A stretch of DNA of 64,000 nucleotides from Bog-473 sp963777485. Its GTDB lineage: Bacteria > Actinomycetota > Acidimicrobiia > Acidimicrobiales > RAAP-2. A program made the translations under genes and the position numbers. Shown in pieces: positions 8,280-17,129 of this stretch (position 1 is its first letter; every line of letters starts with the position of its first letter). Location of the stretch: contig CAVZQP010000002.1 in assembly GCA_963777485.1 (NCBI GenBank), positions 1,418,695-1,482,694 on the forward strand. The letters are read 5' to 3'. Under the pieces are notes generated by a model. That model was not told the origin of the DNA, ran no database searches, and saw only the letters and a program-made list of their open reading frames with translations.

Positions 8280-8342
8280 CGGCCAACGGTACCACCGGCC
8301 CTTTTCGGTCCACCCAGGCGTGCCCCCCTACACTGCGCATCC

Positions 8343-9107
8343 GTGACGGATTCGCTGGTCGGCGTGCAGCACGGCGGCGGCGTGCGCACGCTCACCCTCG
8401 ATTCGCCCGAGAACCGCAATGCGCTCTCCGCCCGCTTGCTCGAGGAGCTGGAGCTGGCGTTGCGTGACGCAACGACCGACGCAGAGGTGCGCGCCGTGGT
8501 CATCACCGGCACCGGCACGGTGTTCTGCTCCGGCGCCGACCTGTCCGAGCGCGGGAGGGCCGCACCGAACCGGATGCCCGGCATCCTCACGATGATCGTC
8601 GACAGCCCCGTCCCGGTCATCGCCCGGGTCAACGGCCACGCCCGGGCCGGCGGCCTCGGGCTGATCGCCGCCGCCGACATGGCGGTCGCGCCCGAGCCGA
8701 GCACGTTCGCGTTCACCGAGGTCCGCGTCGGCGTCGCCCCCGCAATGATCCTGGTGCCGGCGCTCCGCGTCATGGACAGGCGCTTCCTCGCCCGCATGAC
8801 CCTCACCGGCGAGCGCTTCGGCGCGCCCGAGGCCATGGCCGCCGGCCTCCTCAGCGCCGTCACCGCGCAGGGCGACGCGGCGCTCGACGAATGGGTCACC
8901 ACACAGACGACGGCGATCCGGAAGGCTGCGCCGGGCGCCGTCCGGGCCACCAGGGGACTGCTGCGCGACCTGCCGCAACACGACTGGAGCGAGGGCCTCG
9001 CGACCGCCGCCGCCCTGTCGGCCGAGTTGTTCGCCGGCGCCGAGGCCGCGGAGGGCATGGAGGCGTTCCTCCAAAAGCGCCGGCCGTCGTGGGACACGAC
9101 CGAATGA
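8343..9107 (+). CDS. enoyl-CoA hydratase/isomerase family protein
   Basis: A 254-residue crotonase-fold protein. The first oxyanion-hole segment is VFCSGADLSERG, and the second GHARAGGLGLIAAADM contains the conserved double glycine. The region FTEVRVGVAPAM holds one glutamate where hydratases have their first catalytic acid, but the second acid is not evident, so it may be a hydratase of unusual substrate or an isomerase. GTG 8343 gives a standard N-terminus; longer upstream frames run through the divergent dehydrogenase gene. It is first in a tightly packed plus-strand operon with both carboxylase subunits and AtuA, suggesting the isohexenylglutaconyl-CoA/3-methylglutaconyl-CoA type of step. 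Confidence 0.82.
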   Translation: MTDSLVGVQHGGGVRTLTLDSPENRNALSARLLEELELALRDATTDAEVRAVVITGTGTVFCSGADLSERGRAAPNRMPGILTMIVDSPVPVIARVNGHARAGGLGLIAAADMAVAPEPSTFAFTEVRVGVAPAMILVPALRVMDRRFLARMTLTGERFGAPEAMAAGLLSAVTAQGDAALDEWVTTQTTAIRKAAPGAVRATRGLLRDLPQHDWSEGLATAAALSAELFAGAEAAEGMEAFLQKRRPSWDTTE

Positions 9108-9117
9108 GCACCCGACG

Positions 9118-10716
9118 ATGAGCACGGCCCTGCGCACGCTGCTGACGACGTCGAATCCTGAGCACCGCGCCCAGGCGGACGCCATGCGCGGCCTCGTCGA
9201 CGAAGTCCGCGCGCTGCACGATGAGGTGTTGGCGGGCGGCGGCGCGCAGTACGTCGAACGGCACCGAGCGCGCGGCAAGATGATGGTGCGCGAGCGCCTC
9301 GAGGCACTCGTCGACCCCGGCACGCCGGTGCTCGAGCTCTGCCCGCTCGCCGGACTCCACACCGGTGACCCCGTCGGCGGGGGTGTCGTCGTGGCGCTGG
9401 CCGAGGTGTCGCACACCCAGTGCCTCGTCATCGCGAACGACCCGACGGTGCGCGGCGGCACCACGAGCCCCACCACGATCCGCAAGCTCTTGCGCGCCAT
9501 GGACGTGGCCGAGGAGAACCGCCTCCCGGTTCTGATCCTCGTCGAGTCCGGAGGTGCGGACCTGCCCCGCCAGGCCGACGTGTTCGTGCCCGGGGGCGAG
9601 CAGTTCCGCCGCCTGACCCAGCTCTCCGCGCAGGGCATCCCGACCGTCTGCGTGGTCTTCGGCTCCTCGACCGCCGGGGGCGCGTACCTGCCGGGCATGA
9701 GCGACTACACGGTGATGGTCGAGGACCGCGCCCGCGTCTTCCTGGGCGGGCCGCCCTTGGTGAAGATGGCCATCGGCGAGGACGCCGACGAGGAGGAGCT
9801 CGGCGGCGCGTTGATGCACGCAAGGACGTCGGGCCTGTGCGACTACCTCGCCCGCGACGAGGAGGACGCGCTGCACATCGCCCGGGGCATCGTGGCGCAC
9901 CTGCACTGGCGCCGCCTCGGCCCGGGCCCGAGCGGCCCGCCGGACGAGCCTCTCTACCCGGCCGAGGACCTGCTGGGCATCGCGTCGGTCGACGTCCGCG
10001 TCCCTTTCGACGTCCGCGAAATCCTCGCCCGCATCGTCGACGGCTCACGCTTCGAGGAGTTCAAGGAGTCCTACGGCCCGCAGCTCGTGTGCGGGTGGGC
10101 GTCCATCGGCGGTTACCCGATCGGCGTGGTGGCGAACAACGGCATCTTGTTCTCGCCCGAGGCGCAGAAGGGCGCCCAGTTCATCGCCCTGTGCAACCGG
10201 ACGGACACGCCCATCCTCTTCGTGCAGAACATCACCGGGTTCATGGTGGGCACGCGGTACGAGCAGGGTGGGATCATCAAGGACGGCGCCAAGCTGATCA
10301 ACGCGGTGTCCAACTCGAAGGTGCCACACCTCACGTTGATGGTCGGGGCCAGCTACGGGGCCGGCAACTACGCCATGGCCGGACGGGCCTATGACCCCCG
10401 CTTCATCTTCACCTGGCCCAATCACCGCATCGCCGTGATGGGACCGAAACAGCTTGCGGGTGTGCTCTCAATCGTGCGGCGCAACGCCGCCGAGGCGGCC
10501 GGGCGGCCCTTCGACGAGGACGCCGACGAGGAGCTGCGTCGGGCGACGGAGAACCAGATCGAGGAGGAATCGACGGCGCAGTACGCGACCGGGCGGTTGT
10601 GGGACGACGGGATCATCGACCCGCGCGACACCCGCACCGTGCTCGCCATCGCGTTGAGCGCAGTGCACTCCGCCGCGGTCGAGGGGACGGCCGTGTTCGG
10701 GGTGGTGCGGCACTGA
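9118..10716 (+). CDS. acyl-CoA carboxylase, carboxyltransferase (beta) subunit
   Basis: A 532-residue carboxyltransferase that moves CO2 from biotin to an acyl-CoA. N-domain signatures include RGKMMVRERLEALVDPG and FGSSTAGGAYLPGMSDY; the C-domain has VVANNGILFSPEAQKGAQFI, FVQNITGFMVG and GASYGAGNYAMAGRAYDPRF, all typical of the methylcrotonyl-/geranyl-CoA carboxylase beta branch rather than the propionyl-CoA branch. Length is standard. It lies ten bases after the hydratase and overlaps the alpha subunit by one base. Specificity between methylcrotonyl-CoA and geranyl-CoA cannot be settled by eye; the AtuA partner downstream favours a terpenoid or other 3-methyl-2-enoyl-CoA substrate. Confidence 0.9.
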   Translation: MSTALRTLLTTSNPEHRAQADAMRGLVDEVRALHDEVLAGGGAQYVERHRARGKMMVRERLEALVDPGTPVLELCPLAGLHTGDPVGGGVVVALAEVSHTQCLVIANDPTVRGGTTSPTTIRKLLRAMDVAEENRLPVLILVESGGADLPRQADVFVPGGEQFRRLTQLSAQGIPTVCVVFGSSTAGGAYLPGMSDYTVMVEDRARVFLGGPPLVKMAIGEDADEEELGGALMHARTSGLCDYLARDEEDALHIARGIVAHLHWRRLGPGPSGPPDEPLYPAEDLLGIASVDVRVPFDVREILARIVDGSRFEEFKESYGPQLVCGWASIGGYPIGVVANNGILFSPEAQKGAQFIALCNRTDTPILFVQNITGFMVGTRYEQGGIIKDGAKLINAVSNSKVPHLTLMVGASYGAGNYAMAGRAYDPRFIFTWPNHRIAVMGPKQLAGVLSIVRRNAAEAAGRPFDEDADEELRRATENQIEEESTAQYATGRLWDDGIIDPRDTRTVLAIALSAVHSAAVEGTAVFGVVRH

Positions 10717-12692
10717 TGCCCACGTCCGCGCTCCAGCGCGTCCTCGTGGCCAACCGGGGCGAGATCGCCCGCCGCGTCATCCGCGGCGCGCACGACGCCG
10801 GGTGTGAGGCCGTCGCCGTGTACGCCGCGGACGATGCGGCCAGCCCCCACGTCGGAGAGGCCGATGCCGCCGTGCTGCTCCCCGGCGCGTCACTACGCGA
10901 GACCTATCTCGACCCGGACGCGCTCGTCGCCGCGGCCCGGGCCAGCGGATCAGACGCATTGCACCCCGGCTACGGGTTCATGTCGGAGAACCCGGCGTTG
11001 GCCGAGGCCGCGGCAGGGGCCGGGATCGTGTGGGTGGGTCCGCCGGCCGAGGCCATGCGGGTCATGGGACACAAGGCCCGCGCCAAGGAGGTGGTCGCAA
11101 GGGCCGGCGTGCCCGTCCTGCCCAGCGCCGTCGTGCCCGCCGGGACCGAAGACACGGCGCTGGCCGCCCTCGCCGAAGACGTCGGCTACCCGCTGCTGGT
11201 CAAGGCGTCGGCCGGTGGGGGAGGACGTGGCATGCGCCTCGTCGAAGCGCCGGGCGAGCTCGCCGAGGCCGTGGCCGCAGCCCAGCGCGAGGCCGCCGCC
11301 GCCTTCGGGTCAGACGAAGTCTTCGTGGAGCGGTATCTGTCCGAACCGCGCCACGTCGAGGTGCAGGTCATCGGCGACACCCACGGCACCGTCCTGCATC
11401 TCTTCGACCGCGAATGCTCCGTCCAGCGCCGGCACCAGAAGGTGGTCGAGGAGGCGCCTGCGGTGCTCGTGCCCGAGGCCACGCGCCATGCGATGTGGGA
11501 AGCCGCGGTCGCCGCTGCGAAAGCGGTCGGCTACGTCGGCGCCGGCACCGTGGAGTACCTCGCCGATTCGAGCGGCTTCTACTTCCTCGAGATGAACACC
11601 CGTCTGCAGGTCGAGCACGGGGTCACCGAGCTGGTGACCGGTCTCGACCTGGTCGGGCTGCAGCTCGCCGTCGCCTCCGGGCGCCCGCTGCCCTTCTCCC
11701 AGGAGGCCCTCACCAGCGCCGGCCATGCGATCGAGGTGCGGCTGTGTGCCGAGAGCCCCCGTGAGGGGTACCGGCCGACGCCCGGCACCGCGGCGCACGT
11801 CCGCTGGCCCGGAGGCGCCGGGGTGCGCGTCGACAGCGCCATCGAGTCGGGCAGCGTGGTCAGCCCGGCCTACGACTCCCTCGTTGCGAAGCTGATGGTG
11901 CACGGCGACGACCGATCCGGCGCAATCGCAAAGCTTTCGCTGGCGTTACGAGCCCTCGAGCTTGACGGCCTCGAGACCAACCGCGATCTCCTCGGGGCGG
12001 TGCTCGACGACGACGCGTTCCGGCGCGGTGACATCGACATCCACTTTCTCGACGCCCGGACCGACCTGCGCGACGCGCGTCTGCCAGACGAGGTCCGGTG
12101 GCGTCACGCCGCGGCGGTCGGCTTCAGCCTGCTCGAGGAGCGGGCCGCGCGGAGCCTCGTCCCGGTGCCCGCGGCCGGCTGGCGCAATGTGGGCCGCGCC
12201 CTGCACGCAGACGAGCTGAGCGATGCGGCCGGGACCATCGAGGTACGGGTCCCGGCACCGGACGCGCCGGCCGAACTCCGCGTCGACGGCGAGTGGCAGT
12301 CCGCCGGTTCGGCCACCACGCACGGTGGCGTCGTCGATCACATGGCCCCGGACGGGCTGCGACGCCGGTATCGAGTCCGGCTGGAACGGCACGCTGCCTT
12401 CGTCAACGGACCCGAGGGCCAGTCGACCTTCGCATTGCGCGCCGAGGACGACGCCGCCGAGCGCGGGGGCATCGCCGGCGAGTGCCGGGCGCCGTTGCCC
12501 GGGGCTGTGACCAAAGTGCTGGTGAACGTGGGCGACGTCGTCGCCGAAGGCGACGGCCTTGTGGTGCTCGAGGCGATGAAGATGGAGCACACCCTGCGGG
12601 CGCTCGGTGCGGGGACGGTGCGCGCCGTCCACGGCGCACCGGGGCAGCAGGTCGATGTGGGCGACCTCCTGGTCGAGATGGAGCCGGTGTGA
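10716..12692 (+). CDS. acyl-CoA carboxylase, biotin carboxylase/biotin carrier (alpha) subunit
   Basis: A 658-residue alpha subunit. The N-terminal biotin carboxylase begins RVLVANRGEIARRVIRGA, has the ATP-grasp loop SAGGGGRGM and the catalytic block FLEMNTRLQVEHGVTE. A less conserved linker domain follows, and the C-terminal carrier domain contains EAMKMEH with the biotinylated lysine at about 622. It uses ATP and bicarbonate to charge biotin for the preceding beta subunit. ATG 10716 overlaps the beta stop; a longer upstream frame is ignored because it lies inside the beta gene. The stop overlaps the AtuA GTG (GTGA). The 3-methylcrotonyl/geranyl-CoA carboxylase class is well supported; the exact substrate is not. 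Confidence 0.9.
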   Translation: MPTSALQRVLVANRGEIARRVIRGAHDAGCEAVAVYAADDAASPHVGEADAAVLLPGASLRETYLDPDALVAAARASGSDALHPGYGFMSENPALAEAAAGAGIVWVGPPAEAMRVMGHKARAKEVVARAGVPVLPSAVVPAGTEDTALAALAEDVGYPLLVKASAGGGGRGMRLVEAPGELAEAVAAAQREAAAAFGSDEVFVERYLSEPRHVEVQVIGDTHGTVLHLFDRECSVQRRHQKVVEEAPAVLVPEATRHAMWEAAVAAAKAVGYVGAGTVEYLADSSGFYFLEMNTRLQVEHGVTELVTGLDLVGLQLAVASGRPLPFSQEALTSAGHAIEVRLCAESPREGYRPTPGTAAHVRWPGGAGVRVDSAIESGSVVSPAYDSLVAKLMVHGDDRSGAIAKLSLALRALELDGLETNRDLLGAVLDDDAFRRGDIDIHFLDARTDLRDARLPDEVRWRHAAAVGFSLLEERAARSLVPVPAAGWRNVGRALHADELSDAAGTIEVRVPAPDAPAELRVDGEWQSAGSATTHGGVVDHMAPDGLRRRYRVRLERHAAFVNGPEGQSTFALRAEDDAAERGGIAGECRAPLPGAVTKVLVNVGDVVAEGDGLVVLEAMKMEHTLRALGAGTVRAVHGAPGQQVDVGDLLVEMEPV

Positions 12693-14509
12693 ACCCCCCA
12701 CCGGCGCGTCGCGACGTCTTGCGCATCGCCAACTGCAGCGGCTTCTTCGGCGATCGGCTCTCCGCTGCTCGCGAGATGGTCGAGGGCGGCCCGATCGACG
12801 TGCTGACGGGGGACTGGCTGGCCGAGCTGACCATGTACATCCTCCACAAGACGCGCCAGCGCAGCGGTGGCTATGCCCGCACCTTCCTGCGTGAGCTCGA
12901 GGACGTGCTCCCGGCGTGCGTCGAGCGCGGCATCACCGTCGTCGCCAACGCGGGCGGCCTCGACCCCGAGGGCCTGGCCGAGGCCGTACGGGAGCTCGCC
13001 CGGCGCCAGGGCGTCGAGGTGCGGGTGGCGTCGGTGTCGGGCGACGACATCACGTCGCGCCTCGACGAGTTGCGTGCCGCCGGCGAACGCTTCGTCAACC
13101 TCGACACCGGCGAGGCGTTCCCCGAGGATGCCCCGTTGGTCACGGCCAACGCGTACCTGGCGGCCCGCCCTATCGCCGACGCACTTGCCGCCGGGGCGCA
13201 GGTGGTGGTGACCGGCCGGGTCACCGACGCTGCGCTGGTGGTCGGGCCGGCGCTCAACGCCTTCGGCTGGGCCGACGGCGATCACGACGCCATCGCCGGG
13301 GCCGTGGTGGCAGGCCACGTCATCGAGTGCGGCGCGCAGTGCTGCGGTGGGAATTACGCGTTCTTCGAGGAGGTGCCGAATCCCGAACGCATCGGCTTTC
13401 CCATCGCGGAGGTGTGTTCCGACGGCTCGTCGGTCATCACCAAGCACCCCGGTACCGGCGGCGCGGTCACCGTCGGCACCGTGACCGCGCAGCTCCTCTA
13501 CGAGATCGGGAGCCCGCGCTACCTCAGTCCCGACGCGGTCGCGCGCTTCGACACGATCGAGCTCACGCAGCAGAGCACGGACCGGGTGGGCATCGCGGGC
13601 GTGCGCGGCGAGGCGCCGCCGCCGACACTGAAGGTGACGGCAAATCTCGACGCCGGCTGGCGCAATTCGATGACGCTCGCGCTGACCGGGGCGCAGGTGG
13701 CCGAGAAGGCGCGCTTCGCCGCACACGCGGTGTGGGCCGGGATCCCCGGTGGCCGCGCCGCGTTTGCGGAGACGGCCGAGGACCTCTCGGGTGACCTGAC
13801 CGGCGGCGGCATGGCGTACCTCCGCCTGGCGGTGCGCGGAGACGACGAGCAAGCCGTCGGGCGGGCCTTCTCGGGCGCCGTCGTCGAGACGAGCCTGTCG
13901 AGCTATCCCGGCACGTTCTTCACTTCGGCACCGAGCGGTGCGCAGGGCGTGGCCCGCTACTGGCCCACCACGGTCGCGGCGTCGGCCGTGACGCCGCGCA
14001 TCGCGTGCGACGGGACGGTGATCGAGCCGACGGCGGCTCCGCCGGCGCCCGGTGACGCAGGCGAGAGCCCGCCGCTCGAATCAGGCACCGAGCCCGAGGC
14101 GTCGGCCAGCCCCGGCGAGCTCACACGGGTCCCACTCGGCATCCTCCTCGGAGCCCGCTCGGGGGACAAGGGCGGTGACGCCAACGTCGGCGTGTGGGCC
14201 GACGAGGACGACGTGGCCAAGTGGCTGCAGTCGCAGTTCACGACGGAGGCCTTCCGCGCGTTGCTCCCCGAGCTGGCCACCTTCGAGGTGGACCGGTACC
14301 CGCTGCCGAACCTGCGGGCCGTCAACTTCGTGGTGCACGGCATCCTGGGGTGGGGCGTTGCGTCGAACCTGCGGCTCGACACCCAGGCCAAGGGACTGGG
14401 TGAGCTCCTCCGTTCGCGGGCGATCGACGTGCCGGTCGCGCTCGTCGCTTCCGGCCGGCCCGCGCGGCGGCTCGCGTCCCACACAGAAGGCCCGCCGCAC
14501 ACCGCCTGA
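12689..14509 (+). CDS. AtuA-family acyclic terpene utilisation protein (DUF1446 plus C-terminal domain)
   Basis: A 606-residue protein matching the AtuA/DUF1446 family: IANCSGFFGDRLSAAREM at the start, DVLTGDWLAELTMYIL, GLDPEGLAEAVREL, VVTGRVTDAALVVGP and GHVIECGAQCCGGNY are family signatures. The first roughly 450 residues are DUF1446; after a proline/glutamate-rich linker, a C-terminal ferredoxin-like domain (GARSGDKGGDANVGVWA to AVNFVVHGILGWG) follows, which is a separate protein in some organisms. AtuA is required for citronellol/geraniol use in Pseudomonas, but its reaction is not established. GTG 12689 overlaps the carboxylase stop. It closes the operon and is the best evidence for a terpenoid or related acyl-CoA pathway. 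Confidence 0.88.
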   Translation: MNPPPARRDVLRIANCSGFFGDRLSAAREMVEGGPIDVLTGDWLAELTMYILHKTRQRSGGYARTFLRELEDVLPACVERGITVVANAGGLDPEGLAEAVRELARRQGVEVRVASVSGDDITSRLDELRAAGERFVNLDTGEAFPEDAPLVTANAYLAARPIADALAAGAQVVVTGRVTDAALVVGPALNAFGWADGDHDAIAGAVVAGHVIECGAQCCGGNYAFFEEVPNPERIGFPIAEVCSDGSSVITKHPGTGGAVTVGTVTAQLLYEIGSPRYLSPDAVARFDTIELTQQSTDRVGIAGVRGEAPPPTLKVTANLDAGWRNSMTLALTGAQVAEKARFAAHAVWAGIPGGRAAFAETAEDLSGDLTGGGMAYLRLAVRGDDEQAVGRAFSGAVVETSLSSYPGTFFTSAPSGAQGVARYWPTTVAASAVTPRIACDGTVIEPTAAPPAPGDAGESPPLESGTEPEASASPGELTRVPLGILLGARSGDKGGDANVGVWADEDDVAKWLQSQFTTEAFRALLPELATFEVDRYPLPNLRAVNFVVHGILGWGVASNLRLDTQAKGLGELLRSRAIDVPVALVASGRPARRLASHTEGPPHTA

Positions 14510-14545
14510 GCCAAACCGCGGGCTGGCCGCGGTCCATCTGGCAGG

Positions 14546-15733
14546 ATGACCCGCGTGGAGCTGGCCCGCATTGTCGGACTGATCGCGGGCATTGCCATCG
14601 TGCTCGTCACGATGTGGAACGTCTTCACGGCTCTCGTGTTGCCCCGCGTGACCTCCTCGCGCATCCCGCGTGGCATCACCCGCGTGGTCGCCGGTCTCAC
14701 GCGGCACGTCTCACCCCGCCTGCCCACCTACGAGCTGCGCGACCGCATCCTGTCGTTCGTGGGACCGGCCTCCATGATCCTGTTGTTCGGGCTGTGGATC
14801 TTGCTCTTGATGTTCGGCTTCAGCCTCATCATCTGGTGGAACGCGGGCGACGACTTCGCGTCGGCGATCGGGATTGCCGGCTCGTCGATCTTCACCCTCG
14901 GCATCGCGTCGGCCAGCGGTGCCGGCCCGCACACCCTCGAGATACTGACCGCCGGGGTCGGGCTGCTCGTCATCGCGCTCGAGATCGCCTACCTGCCCGC
15001 GCTCTACAACGCCTTCGCCGCCCGTGAGACCGAGGTGACCCTGCTCGAGGCCCGCGGGGGAGCGCCGGCGTGGGGGCCGGAGATCCTGGCCCGGCACTAC
15101 TGGCTCGACAACATCGACGATCTCCCGCCGCTGTATCTCGACTGGGAGCGCTGGGCGGCGGCCGTCTCGGAGAGTCACGCCAACTACCCGACGTTGATCT
15201 GGTTCCGCTCGCCCGTCCCGCGGCGCAGCTGGCTGGTCGGATTGGTGGCGATGATGGACGCCGCCGCTCTGTACCACGCCGTGAGCCCGGACCAGACGCC
15301 GCAGCAGGCCCGTCTGTGCTTGTCGATGGGCATCCGGTGCCTGCGTTCGATCGCCCGCGCGCTGAAAATCCCCTACGACACCGACCCTCTGCCCACAACG
15401 GGCACCCGTTTGACCCGGGCCGAGTTCGACGACGGCTTCCGCCGGCTCGAGGAGGTGCACTTCCCGATGGAGCGTGATGCCGACGAGGCGTGGAGGCACT
15501 TCCAGGGCTGGCGGGTCAATTACGAATCGATCGTGGACACGCTCACCTTCCTGATCCTCCCACCGCCGGCGCCCTGGTTCGTCGCCCAACCCGCGCTGGG
15601 TGACGTCACATGGCCCGAGGTGAAAAACCGCACACCCGACGCGCCGGAGGGCACGCTGAACTTCGGCAAGAGTCAGTTCGGCAAGAGCAAGACCTTCAAT
15701 ACGCCGTCGCGCCGGGAGTCGAACAGGTCATAG
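14546..15733 (+). CDS. membrane protein resembling a two-TM ion channel, unknown function
   Basis: A 395-residue protein with four hydrophobic stretches in the first 160 residues. Between the second and last lies SSIFTLGIASASG, reminiscent of a potassium-channel pore helix and filter, and the spacing helix-pore-helix fits a two-TM channel fold, but the filter is not canonical TVGYG. The remaining 230 residues are soluble and probably cytoplasmic, with ELRD, LDWERWAAAVSESHANYP and a basic end. Start ATG 14546. The stop lies inside the last codons of the convergent alcohol dehydrogenase gene (61-base tail overlap). Channel function is a hypothesis only; no homologue with known function is recognised. 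Confidence 0.7.
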   Translation: MTRVELARIVGLIAGIAIVLVTMWNVFTALVLPRVTSSRIPRGITRVVAGLTRHVSPRLPTYELRDRILSFVGPASMILLFGLWILLLMFGFSLIIWWNAGDDFASAIGIAGSSIFTLGIASASGAGPHTLEILTAGVGLLVIALEIAYLPALYNAFAARETEVTLLEARGGAPAWGPEILARHYWLDNIDDLPPLYLDWERWAAAVSESHANYPTLIWFRSPVPRRSWLVGLVAMMDAAALYHAVSPDQTPQQARLCLSMGIRCLRSIARALKIPYDTDPLPTTGTRLTRAEFDDGFRRLEEVHFPMERDADEAWRHFQGWRVNYESIVDTLTFLILPPPAPWFVAQPALGDVTWPEVKNRTPDAPEGTLNFGKSQFGKSKTFNTPSRRESNRS

Positions 15734-16713
15734 GCCTCGGACACCTGACTGAGCGGCATCCGGTGAGTGAAGGTGTCGGTGAGCTGCAGCCGTCCCGCTT
15801 GCACGAGCGGCACGAGCGCAGGCCAGGTGCCCGGCACCGGCGCGAAGATCGTGCGCAGCGTCAGACTCTTCAGGAAGACCAGGCCCATCGGAAAGGGCAG
15901 CGCCAGCGACAGGTTCACCCCGACGATCGACACCGTCCCACCGGCCGCCGCACACGAGACCGCATCGAGGACGGTGGCATCTGCGCCGACCGCCTCGATT
16001 ACCGCGTCCGCGCCGCGGCCACCGGTGGCCTCCATGACCTGCGGCGCGCCCGGCACGGACGAGGCGTCGATGGGCTCCGCCCCGAGCCGTTCCGCTCGCG
16101 CCAGCCGCTCGGGCACCTGGTCAACCGCGAGGATGCGCGCCGGGCCGAACAACGCGGCGCACTGGAGCGCCATGATGCCGACGGGCCCGAGCCCGATCAC
16201 GGCCACGGTCGCACCCGGCCGAATAGAGGCCCGCAGCGCGCCGAGGTAACCCGTCGGCAGGATGTCGGTCAGGAGCACCGCCTCCTCGTCGGCGACGTTC
16301 TCGGGGATCCGCAACGCGAAGAGGTCGGCGAACGGGACCGCCATGGCTTCGGCTTGTCCGCCCGGGAGGTCGGGCATGGTGCCGAACGCGGCCGCCTTGT
16401 CGTTCAGGCAGATGTTCGGTTGTCCGGCCAGGCAGGGCCCGCACGTACCGCAGCCGATGACGCCCGACACGAGGACCCGGTCGCCGCGTGCGACGTTGCG
16501 CACGTGCGCGCCGACCTCTGCCACCGTCCCGATTGCTTCGTGGCCCAAGCGGATTCCGGTTCCGGTGGGCGCATCGTGAAAGAGGTGGAGGTCAGATCCG
16601 CAGATCGCGGTGCGCTCGACGCTGACGATGATGCCCTCGGGCCCCGGAAGCACCGGGTCGGGCACCGTCTCCAGGCTGACGTCACGTGGTCCGTTGAGGA
16701 CGGTGGCTCGCAT
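15673..16713 (-). CDS. zinc-dependent medium-chain alcohol dehydrogenase
   Basis: A 346-residue MDR-superfamily dehydrogenase. Catalytic zinc ligands are in AICGSDLHLF (C38) and GHEAIG (H57), and the structural-zinc lobe has the cysteines of GCGTCGPCLAGQPNIC. The Rossmann motif is VIGLGPVGIMALQ, followed by AVDQVPERLARAERLGA, which fits NAD(H) rather than NADP binding. It resembles glutathione-independent formaldehyde or sorbitol-type dehydrogenases, but the substrate is not identifiable. The N-terminus starts at ATG 16713; the divergent clpS gene lies 75 bases away. The 3' end overlaps the pore-like membrane protein on the other strand. Confidence 0.88.
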   Translation of the reverse strand: MRATVLNGPRDVSLETVPDPVLPGPEGIIVSVERTAICGSDLHLFHDAPTGTGIRLGHEAIGTVAEVGAHVRNVARGDRVLVSGVIGCGTCGPCLAGQPNICLNDKAAAFGTMPDLPGGQAEAMAVPFADLFALRIPENVADEEAVLLTDILPTGYLGALRASIRPGATVAVIGLGPVGIMALQCAALFGPARILAVDQVPERLARAERLGAEPIDASSVPGAPQVMEATGGRGADAVIEAVGADATVLDAVSCAAAGGTVSIVGVNLSLALPFPMGLVFLKSLTLRTIFAPVPGTWPALVPLVQAGRLQLTDTFTHRMPLSQVSEAYDLFDSRRDGVLKVLLLPN

Positions 16714-16788
16714 AAGACGGCACGCTACCGCGCTGGTTTAAGATGCTCTGGGCCAGATCGGCCGTGCGACGTAACGCAGCAGGCGAAC

Positions 16789-17097
16789 ATGTCCACGCAC
16801 TCCAATCCTTCCACCATCGAGGCGCCCGACCTCGAGGACGCCGACATCGACGCGTTCTTCGCCTACGAGGACCTCTGGGCCGTGATCGTGTGGAACGACG
16901 ACGTGACGACGTTTCAGACCGTGATCCAGGCGTTCGTCGAGATCTTCGGCCACACGGTCGAGCGGGCCGACCAACTGGCCCAGAAGATCCACCGCACGGG
17001 CAAGGCGGTTGCCGCGGTACGGCCCAAGAACGAGGCGGAGGCAGCCGTCCACGCGCTGCACCGGCGCAAGATCCAGGCCACCATGGCCCGGGCCTGA
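16789..17097 (+). CDS. clpS: ATP-dependent Clp protease adaptor ClpS
   Basis: A 102-residue adaptor that delivers N-degron proteins, those with large hydrophobic N-terminal residues, to ClpAP/ClpCP. The core begins WAVIVWNDDVTTFQTVIQ, where NDD lines the N-degron pocket, continues with GHTVERADQLAQKIHRTGKAVAA and ends with the amphipathic helix typical of the family. The acidic, flexible N-terminal extension of about 30 residues (STIEAPDLEDADIDAFF) is normal. ATG 16789 is chosen because upstream codons in the same frame lie over the divergent dehydrogenase promoter. No clpA/clpC is nearby. The next gene is convergent. Confidence 0.92.
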   Translation: MSTHSNPSTIEAPDLEDADIDAFFAYEDLWAVIVWNDDVTTFQTVIQAFVEIFGHTVERADQLAQKIHRTGKAVAAVRPKNEAEAAVHALHRRKIQATMARA

Positions 17098-17129
17098 CGA
17101 GCGTCCAACCAGACCCCGAGCCGGACTGC

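Noticed and set aside
12338..13852. Long minus-strand open frame opposite the AtuA gene
   Set aside because: High-GC shadow frame with histidine- and arginine-rich translation; the plus-strand AtuA motifs are clear.
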